A stretch of 5,928 nucleotides of DNA, from NCBI GenBank assembly GCA_964624795.1, contig CAZUZS010000145.1, positions 1 through 5,928 of the forward strand, read 5' to 3'. The notes under the pieces were generated by a model. The model ran no database searches and was not told where the DNA came from. It worked only from the letters and a program-made list of their open reading frames with translations. Positions 1 to 5,877 of this stretch are shown here, in pieces. The stretch comes from CAZUZS01 sp964624795. Its GTDB lineage: Bacteria > Calditrichota > Calditrichia > RBG-13-44-9. The translations under genes were made by a program, and so were the position numbers. Position 1 is the first letter of the stretch; every line of letters begins with the position of its first letter.

Positions 1-534
1 TTCTCCGTTCCTCGGAACCGGGTTCATCCTACACAAGGACGAACCGTGGACCGGCTCCAGCACACACCGCCTTTTAGGCCGGGCTGCAACCGCCGGCTGT
101 CACCCACTTAACTGCACCCGAGCACGGGTCGGGCCTATCGACAGGGTGAAAGGATGTCAGCCCGGGTGTCCGGACCACGTCGAAAGGCAAACATGGCAAT
201 GCGCCACCCCCGAAAACGACCAGCCGGATCAGAAGTGAAACAATTGCAGGCAAGGACGACGTGGCGTTCTCACTGCAGATGCATCGGCAGTGCGTCCGGC
301 GGCAAAATCGGAAAAACCCGATCGAGGGCCTTCATGATGCCATTCATTTGCGCAAGAGCGACGCAACCCGGAATCCGGCAACGCGGACAAAACCGGGAGC
401 GACCTGTTCAAGACCGTAGATGTTTCGCACAAAAAACGATGCGATCGCGATGGACGGGGACCCCGTTCGGCTTCGGTTCGAACCATCTATGCGGAGGAAA
501 ATGACAGGAGGGAACGAACGACAGGAGCAAATCG
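1..534. other. Gene-free region upstream of the HAD gene
   Basis: No reading frame here gives a recognisable protein. The open frames are arginine- and proline-rich with no convincing ribosome site, as expected of non-coding GC-rich DNA. No tRNA, rRNA or convincing -35/-10 pair could be picked out by eye. It does hold several short inverted repeats: GTTCC-TC-GGAAC at 7-18, overlapping GAACC-G-GGTTC at 15-25; CCCGA/TCGGG at 117-133; TTGCGCAA at 348-355; and GGTTCGAACC at 475-484. The promoter of the rightward HAD-phosphoketolase-transporter block most likely lies here, but its position is not shown. A small RNA or a long leader cannot be excluded. Confidence 0.6.
475..484. repeat. 10-bp perfect palindrome upstream of the HAD gene
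   Basis: GGTTCGAACC is a perfect palindrome ending 50 bp before the HAD start codon. Its position would suit an operator for a dimeric regulator or a site close to the promoter. It resembles a tRNA T-arm, but no acceptor, D or anticodon arm is found around it. One 10-bp palindrome can easily occur by chance, so a role is only inferred. Confidence 0.2.
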
Positions 535-1182
535 ATGATCAATCACACCAAAATCACCTGCCCATTTCTCGACATCGGCGGCGTACTTCTGACCAATGGC
601 TGGGACCATATCGGTCGCCAGCAGGTGGCAAAACATTTTGGTCTCGATCTCGAGGAGATGGAGCACCGCCACCATTTGACGTTCGATACCTACGAACAGG
701 GCAAGCTCAGCCTCGATTCCTATCTGGACAGGGTTGTTTTCTACGAAGAGCGGCCATTCACGCGCGAAGACTTCCGGCGCCAGATGTTTGCACTTTCCCA
801 GCCCTATCCGACGATGATCGAGATGATCAAAACCCTCAAGGCCGAACACCACCTGCAACTCATCGTCGTTTCCAATGAAGGGCGCGAACTGAACGACCAT
901 CGGATCAGCCGTTTCGGGTTGAACACCTTCATAGACGCGTTCATCTCCTCATCCTTCGTGCATCTGCGCAAACCCGACACCGAAATCTTCCGGCTTGCCC
1001 TCGACATCGCGCAGGTAACGCCGAATGAAGTGCTCTACATCGAAAACACCCCGATGTTCGTGCAGGTTGCCGCCGGTCTCGGCATCCGCGGAATCCTGCA
1101 CACGGATCACAATTCCACCCGCGCCCACCTGGCCAATTTCGGCCTGACGAGCAATTTCAATCCCGCGCGCCCGTCGGGCTGA
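535..1182 (+). CDS. HAD-superfamily hydrolase, YihX-like phosphatase type
   Basis: This 215-aa protein is probably a cytoplasmic phosphatase of the haloacid dehalogenase superfamily, subfamily I with an alpha-helical cap. Motif I is FLDIGGVLLT with nucleophile Asp13; the usual second Asp is Gly15, as in the D-x-G form of E. coli YihX (a glucose-1-phosphate phosphatase). The cap runs roughly from residue 20 to 90. Motif II is VVSN with Ser113, motif III is RKPD with Lys146, and motif IV is YIENTP with Glu170-Asn171 where Asp-Asp is common. The tail (HTDHNSTRAHLANFGL) is typical of this group. The ATG at 535 is supported by AGGAG at 523-527 with a 7-base gap. It lies 79 bp before the phosphoketolase gene on the same strand, so co-transcription is likely. 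A substrate from sugar-phosphate metabolism is plausible but unproven. Without the second motif I Asp, normally the general acid/base, activity could be low or altered. Confidence 0.85.
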   Translation: MINHTKITCPFLDIGGVLLTNGWDHIGRQQVAKHFGLDLEEMEHRHHLTFDTYEQGKLSLDSYLDRVVFYEERPFTREDFRRQMFALSQPYPTMIEMIKTLKAEHHLQLIVVSNEGRELNDHRISRFGLNTFIDAFISSSFVHLRKPDTEIFRLALDIAQVTPNEVLYIENTPMFVQVAAGLGIRGILHTDHNSTRAHLANFGLTSNFNPARPSG

Positions 1183-1207
1183 GCGGATAGCGCCACGCGT
1201 CGCCGCC

Positions 1208-1242
1208 GGCTCCAGCGGCAAATCCACAAAACGACTGGAGCC
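1208..1242 (+). repeat. Stem-loop just upstream of the phosphoketolase ribosome site
   Basis: GGCTCCAG (1208-1215) and CTGGAGCC (1235-1242) form a perfect 8-bp inverted repeat around a 19-base, A-rich loop. The stem ends 5 bases before the AAGGAG ribosome site (1248-1253) of the phosphoketolase gene. There is no T-run after it, so it is unlikely to be an intrinsic terminator. It could protect a processed transcript end or tune translation of the second gene; this is inference. Confidence 0.4.
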
Positions 1243-1261
1243 TGTCCAAGGAGATCATGCC

Positions 1262-3640
1262 ATGACGACCACCCCTCTTTCTCCAGAAGCCCTTGAAAAG
1301 ATCGATGCCTATTGGCGGGCTGCCAACTATCTGTCGGTCGGACAGATCTATCTTCTCGACAATCCGCTGCTCAAACAGCCGCTCGAACTCAAGCACATCA
1401 AGCAACGTCTGCTCGGCCATTGGGGCACAACGCCCGGTCTCAACTTTATTTATGCCCATTTGAACCGGATCATCAGGGAGCGCGATCTCAACCTCATCTA
1501 TATTGCCGGTCCGGGGCATGGCGGCCCCGGCCTTGTCGCCAACACCTGGCTCGAAGGCACCTATTCGGAGCTTTACCCGCACGTGTCGCAGGACGAGGTG
1601 GGTATGCAGCGCCTGTTCAAGCAGTTTTCCTTCCCCGGCGGCATTCCGAGCCACGTCGCTCCGGAGACCCCCGGCTCGATCAATGAGGGCGGCGAACTGG
1701 GTTATTCGATCTCCCATGCCTATGGTGCCGTGTTCGACAATCCGGACCTTATCGCCGCCTGCATCGTTGGGGACGGCGAAGCCGAAACCGGGCCACTCGC
1801 CACGGCCTGGCATTCCAACAAATTCCTCAACCCGGCCCGCGACGGTGCGGTTTTGCCGATCCTGCACCTCAATGGCTACAAGATCGCCAATCCGACCGTG
1901 CTGGCCCGTATTGGCGACGAGGAACTGAAAAGCCTGATGATCGGCTATGGCTACAAGCCCTATTTTGTCGAGGGCGACGATCCGGCCGTCATGCACCAGC
2001 AAATGGCCGCCACCTTCGACACCGTCTTCAGCGAAATCGCGGACATCCAGAAAGCGGCCCGCAGCGGCCAGTCCACCGAACGGCCACACTGGCCGATGAT
2101 CGTTTTGAGAACCCCCAAGGGCTGGACCGGCCCCAAGGAAGTCGATGGACAAAAGGTCGAGGGCTATTGGCGTGCCCATCAGGTCCCGATCCCGGTTTCG
2201 GCGGAAACTCCGGAGCATGTGAAACAGCTCGAAGACTGGATGAAGGGCTATCACCCCGAGGAGCTGTTCGAGGAAACCGGCGCGCTGAAACCGGAACTGG
2301 CCGCGCTCGCGCCCACCGGCACCCGCCGCATGGGCGCCAATCCACACGCCAATGGCGGGTTGTTGCTCAAGGATCTCGAAATGCCCGATTTCCGCAACTA
2401 TGCGGTTAGCGTGCCCAAGCCCGGCGAGGTCCGCGGCGAAGCCACCCGGGTGCTCGGCCGCTTCCTGCGCGACGTCATGCACTCGAACGAGGCACGGCAC
2501 AATTTCCGCGTCATGGGACCGGACGAAACCAATTCAAACCGTCTCAACGCCCTGTTCGAAGTGACGAACCGGGCCTGGATGGGCGAAACGCTGCCCGAAG
2601 ACGATCACCTCGCCCCCGATGGCCGGGTCATGGAAATTTTGTCCGAACACACCCTGCAGGGCTGGCTCGAAGGCTATCTGCTGACCGGGCGGCACGGCTT
2701 CTTTTCCTGCTACGAGGCGTTCATCCACATCGTCGATTCGATGTTCAACCAGCACGCCAAATGGTTGAAGGTCACCAAAAACGAAATTCCCTGGCGCCGC
2801 CCCATCGCCTCGCTCAACTATCTTTTGACGTCGCATGTCTGGCGCCAGGATCATAACGGGTTCTCGCACCAGGACCCGGGCTTTATCGACCATGTGGTCA
2901 ACAAGAAGGCCGACATCATCCGGGTCTATCTGCCACCGGACGCCAACACGCTCTTGTCGGTCGCCGACCACTGCCTGCGCTCGCGCGATTACGTGAACGT
3001 CATCGTCGCCGGCAAACAGCCGGAACTGCAATGGCTGGACATGGACCAAGCGGTCAAGCACTGCACCGCCGGCATCGGCATCTGGGAATGGGCGAGCAAT
3101 GACAGGGGCGGCGATCCGGATGTAGTGATGGCTGCGGCAGGTGACGTGCCGACCCTCGAAATGCTGGCAGCCGTCGATATCCTGAGAACCGAGGTCCCCG
3201 ATCTCAAGATCCGGGTGATCAATGTCGTCGACCTGATGACGCTCGAGGACCCGCATGAGCATCCGCACGGTTTGTCACATCGTGATTTCGACACCATGTT
3301 CACCACCGACAAGCCGGTCATCTTCGCCTATCATGGTTACCCTTGGCTCATTCACCGACTGACCTACCGTCGGACCAATCACGACAACATGCATGTGCGC
3401 GGCTATAAGGAAGAGGGCACGACGACGACGCCTTTCGACATGGTGGTGCGCAACGAACTCGACCGCTATCATCTCGCCGGCGACGTCATCGACCGCGTGC
3501 CGAAACTCGGTCCGCGTGCCGCTTATCTCAAGCAGGCTTTGCGCGACAAGCTGATCGAGCACGAGCAATACATCCACAAATACGGCATCGACATGCCGGA
3601 GGTCCGCGACTGGCAGTGGAGCCACGCCGACGAAACGTGA
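1262..3640 (+). CDS. xfp: Phosphoketolase (xylulose-5-P / fructose-6-P), Xfp family
   Basis: This 792-aa cytoplasmic thiamine-diphosphate enzyme should cleave xylulose-5-phosphate, and often fructose-6-phosphate, with inorganic phosphate to acetyl-phosphate plus glyceraldehyde-3-P or erythrose-4-P. The length is normal for the family and the protein looks intact. The N-terminal domain (about 10-370) carries HWGTTPG at 53-59 and GPGHGG at 83-88, with active-site histidines His53 and His86. It also has the phosphoketolase signature EGGELGY at 142-148 and the cofactor-binding GDGEAETGPLATAWHSNKFLN segment at 170-190. The middle domain has GRHGFFSCYEAF, where Glu485 matches the glutamate that activates thiamine in this superfamily, and HNGFSHQDPG at 531-540 with His536. 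The C-terminal domain ends in the family-typical DMPEVRDWQW. The start is set by AAGGAG at 1248-1253 with an 8-base gap. Whether it prefers C5 or both C5 and C6 substrates cannot be read from sequence. No acetate kinase gene, a frequent partner, is in the window. Confidence 0.98.
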   Translation: MTTTPLSPEALEKIDAYWRAANYLSVGQIYLLDNPLLKQPLELKHIKQRLLGHWGTTPGLNFIYAHLNRIIRERDLNLIYIAGPGHGGPGLVANTWLEGTYSELYPHVSQDEVGMQRLFKQFSFPGGIPSHVAPETPGSINEGGELGYSISHAYGAVFDNPDLIAACIVGDGEAETGPLATAWHSNKFLNPARDGAVLPILHLNGYKIANPTVLARIGDEELKSLMIGYGYKPYFVEGDDPAVMHQQMAATFDTVFSEIADIQKAARSGQSTERPHWPMIVLRTPKGWTGPKEVDGQKVEGYWRAHQVPIPVSAETPEHVKQLEDWMKGYHPEELFEETGALKPELAALAPTGTRRMGANPHANGGLLLKDLEMPDFRNYAVSVPKPGEVRGEATRVLGRFLRDVMHSNEARHNFRVMGPDETNSNRLNALFEVTNRAWMGETLPEDDHLAPDGRVMEILSEHTLQGWLEGYLLTGRHGFFSCYEAFIHIVDSMFNQHAKWLKVTKNEIPWRRPIASLNYLLTSHVWRQDHNGFSHQDPGFIDHVVNKKADIIRVYLPPDANTLLSVADHCLRSRDYVNVIVAGKQPELQWLDMDQAVKHCTAGIGIWEWASNDRGGDPDVVMAAAGDVPTLEMLAAVDILRTEVPDLKIRVINVVDLMTLEDPHEHPHGLSHRDFDTMFTTDKPVIFAYHGYPWLIHRLTYRRTNHDNMHVRGYKEEGTTTTPFDMVVRNELDRYHLAGDVIDRVPKLGPRAAYLKQALRDKLIEHEQYIHKYGIDMPEVRDWQWSHADET

Positions 3641-3682
3641 TGTAGACGCCGGCAGCGTGTCGGCTGACGCGGCGAGACGGAA

Positions 3683-3711
3683 CGGGCCTTCCGGCGCTGC
3701 CGAAAGGCCCG
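3683..3711 (+). repeat. Stem-loop between phosphoketolase and transporter genes
   Basis: CGGGCCTT (3683-3690) pairs perfectly with AAGGCCCG (3704-3711). After one mismatch, CGGC (3692-3695) pairs with GCCG (3699-3702). The strong stem is followed by AAAATCAGG rather than a T-run, so it does not look like a classical intrinsic terminator in the + direction. It ends 16 bases before the transporter start codon. It may lower expression of the third gene or stabilise the upstream message. Confidence 0.45.
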
Positions 3712-3727
3712 AAAATCAGGTGTCCAT

Positions 3728-5212
3728 ATGGCAGCGGGCGCATTCATGAAAACTGACGGAAACGGATCTGTCACGGTCCATCCAGATCACGCCGCATTGA
3801 TCCGCATGCTCGACGAGGCGCCGCTGCGGCTGCCACACATGCTTGCCTGGACCCTGTCCTCGGGCGGAACCTTGCTCGACGGATTGTCGGTATTCATGCT
3901 CGGAATAGCCATTCCGCTGCTGGTCCGGGATATCGCACTTGACGCCCTGCAAACCGGCCTGCTCGGTGCGGCATTGGTTGCCGGGGCGGCGCTCGGCGCC
4001 TCTTTGGGCGGACGCCTTGCCGACCGCATTGGACGCAAGGGCGTCTTTTTACTCGACATGGCCCTTTTGGCCTTGGCGTCTTTGCTCAGTGCCCTGAGCT
4101 GGGATGCCTGGATGCTTATCGTCACCCAGTTTCTGGTTGGTACGGGGATCGGCATGGATTTTCCGGTCGGCAGTTCCTACGTCGCCGAATGTATGCCGCA
4201 TCGCTGGCGGTCCCGGATGATGGTTGCCACCATCGCCAGCCAGTCCGCCGGCATGCTTCTCGCCGCCGCAATCGCGCTCGGGTTACTGCATCTCAACATC
4301 GCACCGGATGCCTGGCGCCTGTTTTTCAGCACCGAGGCGATCCTCGCCATCGTCTTCATCGCCATGCGTTTGCAACTGCCCGAAAGTCCGCGCTGGCTGA
4401 TGGGACAGGGACGCAATCGCGAAGCCGTACATGCACTCGAGCGCATCATTCCAGAGGACCGGCAGCAGCTCGAAGCCCTGGCCACCCGCCTCGGCGATGA
4501 GGTTCACCATGTATCGCGCCTGCCCCGGCAGCCGCATCGGCCTGGCTTTGCCCAGCTTTTTGATCGCGCCTATCGCCGCCGGACCCTGCTCAGCACCCTG
4601 CCCTGGCTGCTTATGGATATCGCTACCTATGGCATTGGCCTGTTCACCGCCGTTCTGCTGGCCGCATTGCATTTCGGTGCGGCCGGCGGCACGCCAACCG
4701 CCCAAGCGGAAGCTTTGGCCGCCGGCAGCGGCGCGATCGATGTCTTTTTACTGGTCGGCTTTATCCTCGGTTTCTGGGCCGTCGCCCGATTTGGCCGGAT
4801 TCAAATGCAGCTTGTCGGTTTTATCGGCATGGCTGGGGGAATGGCGGTTTTAGCAGCAAGCACGCTGCTTCCGGGTGGCGCGGCCCAGCACATTTTTCTG
4901 GTCTTTGTCGGTTTCGCCCTGTTCAACCTCGCCATGAATATGGGGCCGAATAGCACCACCTACATTCTGCCCACGGAACTGTTTCCCACCGAATTGCGCG
5001 CCACCGGCGCCGGCTTTGCCGCAGCATCGGCCAAGATCGGAGCCACGGCGGGCGTGTTTCTTTTGCCCCTGATCAAGTCCAGTTTCGGTGTTTCAACGGT
5101 TCTGGCTTTGATGGCAGTCGTCAGCCTTTTGGGGCTGGCCTTCACCTTGCTGTTTCGCGTCGATGGTCACGACCGCACGCTTGAACAGCATCATGCACCC
5201 GACTTGCCCTGA
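3728..5212 (+). CDS. MFS transporter, phosphate:H+ symporter-like
   Basis: This 494-aa inner-membrane carrier has about 12 helices, at roughly 46-66, 76-95, 104-123, 128-148, 165-188, 197-216, 287-311, 336-355, 362-383, 386-407, 425-446 and 454-476. The cytoplasmic loop at about 218-285 is hydrophilic. General MFS marks are GGRLADRIGRK (94-104), PESPRWL (218-224) and PTELFPTELRATG (415-427). Four charged positions match those of phosphate:H+ symporters such as fungal Pho84/PiPT: Asp51 in helix 1 (GTLLDG), Asp144 in helix 4 (GIGMDFP), Asp297 in helix 7 (MDIATYG) and Lys436 in helix 11 (SAKIGA). GPNSTTY before helix 11 fits too. Import of phosphate is inferred; sugar or organic acid transport by the related porter families remains possible. 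The start at 3728 has only a weak AGGTG site; ATG 3746 is an alternative that removes six residues. It sits 87 bp after the phosphoketolase gene. Confidence 0.85.
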   Translation: MAAGAFMKTDGNGSVTVHPDHAALIRMLDEAPLRLPHMLAWTLSSGGTLLDGLSVFMLGIAIPLLVRDIALDALQTGLLGAALVAGAALGASLGGRLADRIGRKGVFLLDMALLALASLLSALSWDAWMLIVTQFLVGTGIGMDFPVGSSYVAECMPHRWRSRMMVATIASQSAGMLLAAAIALGLLHLNIAPDAWRLFFSTEAILAIVFIAMRLQLPESPRWLMGQGRNREAVHALERIIPEDRQQLEALATRLGDEVHHVSRLPRQPHRPGFAQLFDRAYRRRTLLSTLPWLLMDIATYGIGLFTAVLLAALHFGAAGGTPTAQAEALAAGSGAIDVFLLVGFILGFWAVARFGRIQMQLVGFIGMAGGMAVLAASTLLPGGAAQHIFLVFVGFALFNLAMNMGPNSTTYILPTELFPTELRATGAGFAAASAKIGATAGVFLLPLIKSSFGVSTVLALMAVVSLLGLAFTLLFRVDGHDRTLEQHHAPDLP

Positions 5213-5304
5213 CCGCAGCGCTCCAGTCGATTCCAAGAGACTGTTTGTCTCACACACCTGTCGCGCGACGGGCGCCGGCCTGTCATCACCGCATGCAAAA
5301 ACCG

Positions 5305-5343
5305 AAAGCGCACGTCCCCTTACCGGAGCCGTGCGCTTTTTTT
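5305..5343 (+). terminator. Rho-independent terminator after the transporter gene
   Basis: AAAGCGCACG (5305-5314) and CGTGCGCTTT (5330-5339) form a perfect 10-bp stem with a 15-base loop. The stem runs directly into seven T (5337-5343). It lies 92 bases after the transporter stop and should end the rightward transcript. It has no matching T-run on the minus strand. Confidence 0.9.
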
Positions 5344-5427
5344 GTCAAACATAAACGCCACAGCAGATCGTGTCGCAATCCAGCCGGACAGTCCGCTTTA
5401 CGTTCCACCTTGCCGTGCCTTTGCACC

Positions 5428-5444
5428 GGGAACGTAATGTTCCC
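5428..5444. repeat. 17-bp inverted repeat GGGAAC-N5-GTTCCC
   Basis: Two perfect 6-bp arms flank GTAAT in the gap between the convergent blocks. The short, symmetrical layout is that of a protein-binding site more than of a terminator. It lies downstream of genes on both strands, so it is not in an obvious promoter position. Function unknown. Confidence 0.3.
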
Positions 5445-5476
5445 ACTTCTGGCAAAAGCACCGCAGCATCACAGAT

Positions 5477-5514
5477 GCAGAGCGCTCTGCCGCATCAACC
5501 GCAAGGCAGAGCGC
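5477..5514 (-). terminator. Possible terminator or repeat cluster 3' of the small-gene pair
   Basis: GCGCTCTGCC (5482-5491) and GGCAGAGCGC (5505-5514) form a perfect 10-bp stem with a 13-base loop. On the minus strand the stem begins 18 bases after the 33-aa gene's stop. The same unit also occurs as a self-contained 14-bp palindrome GCAGAGCGCTCTGC (5477-5490), so two hairpins compete. No clear T-run follows on either strand. A terminator for the minus-strand pair fits the position; a regulator-binding cluster is the alternative. Confidence 0.4.
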
Positions 5515-5532
5515 CCCAAGACGGTATACGTC

Positions 5533-5634
5533 CTATTTTCCGTTGGGGAAGTGCCGCCGGGCATAGAGCCAGGCGATCAAATAGAACGTCAGATAGACCA
5601 GCGGCAGGATAAAAATGATGTGAACGAGATTCAT
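5533..5634 (-). CDS. 33-aa single-helix membrane protein
   Basis: A 33-residue protein, not recognised as a known family. Residues 4-25 form one hydrophobic helix with a Pro at position 11 and many aromatic residues (Tyr14, Phe17, Tyr18, Trp22, Tyr24). The basic tail ARRHFPNGK probably faces the cytoplasm. The ATG overlaps the stop codon of the 70-aa gene upstream (ATGA, 4 bp), pointing to translational coupling. AGGTGG at 5641-5646 lies 6 bases before the ATG. The size and layout suggest a small accessory subunit acting with its partner. The frame is open well upstream of this ATG, but that longer version runs antisense-like through the neighbour's frame and is unlikely to be made. Confidence 0.6.
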   Translation of the reverse strand: MNLVHIIFILPLVYLTFYLIAWLYARRHFPNGK

Positions 5635-5843
5635 TTCCGGCCACCTTTCGACGAACCCGCCATTTCCTTTTCGGCGAACTGGGTCTCGAACAAAACCCCG
5701 CCAGCCACTGCGATCAGAATGATCATCATGGTGCCGAGCATCCAGGCAAAATACCAGGGCCCGGAATCGCTGGCCACAACCGCAATCGAAAGGCAGAGAA
5801 CGCCGGTCAGCGCCAATCCTACCAATTTCCAGAACGTACCCAT
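5631..5843 (-). CDS. 70-aa two-helix membrane protein with CydX-like segment
   Basis: A 70-aa inner-membrane protein with helices at about 5-24 and 31-52 and a charged tail (AEKEMAGSSKGGRK). At the start of helix 2, WYFAWMLGT (30-38) closely matches the N-terminus of E. coli CydX, MWYFAWILGT, the small subunit of bd quinol oxidase. Glu53 after the helix fits the acidic residue of CydX. CydX is normally one helix of about 37 residues, so helix 1 would be an extra N-terminal part. Assignment to a bd-oxidase accessory subunit is therefore tentative; the best-known cue, a cydAB pair just upstream, is not visible because the window ends. ATG 5843 is chosen because AAGAGGAG lies 9 bases before it; the in-frame TTG at 5852 directly abuts that site and cannot be the start. 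The gene is coupled to the 33-aa gene. Confidence 0.65.
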   Translation of the reverse strand: MGTFWKLVGLALTGVLCLSIAVVASDSGPWYFAWMLGTMMIILIAVAGGVLFETQFAEKEMAGSSKGGRK

Positions 5844-5852
5844 GTCTTTCAA

Positions 5853-5860
5853 CTCCTCTT
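5853..5860 (-). promoter_or_regulatory. Ribosome-binding site fixing the start of the 70-aa gene
   Basis: On the minus strand AAGAGGAG is followed by nine bases and then ATG at 5843. The frame also has a TTG three codons earlier at 5852, but that would leave no space after the site. The ATG is therefore the start, giving 70 rather than 73 residues. Confidence 0.75.
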
Positions 5861-5877
5861 ACGGGCGCACGGGCAAC

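Noticed and set aside
1..27. Leftward gene starting at minus-strand ATG 27
   Set aside because: Only nine codons fit before the edge and there is no good ribosome site, so it cannot be supported.
14..48. Rightward EcfG-type promoter starting at GGAAC (14-18)
   Set aside because: The -10 element CGTT is not found 16-17 bases downstream.
51..61. 11-bp direct repeat CCGGCTCCAGC at 51-61 and 1206-1216
   Set aside because: Several 11-bp matches are expected by chance in a window of this size.
475..484. tRNA T-arm-like GGTTCGAACC
   Set aside because: No other tRNA arms or CCA-type acceptor stem around it.
229..486. 85-aa minus-strand open frame in the same region
   Set aside because: No recognisable domain, no clear ribosome site, and composition like random GC-rich sequence.
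154..504. 116-aa plus-strand open frame before the HAD gene
   Set aside because: Arg- and Pro-rich, low-complexity composition, no family resemblance, and the ribosome-like GAAAGG abuts the start codon.
1157..2500. 447-aa minus-strand open frame
   Set aside because: It lies antisense within the unmistakable phosphoketolase gene; long antisense frames are common in GC-rich coding DNA.
2534..3268. 244-aa minus-strand open frame
   Set aside because: Antisense shadow of the phosphoketolase C-terminal half, with no family features.
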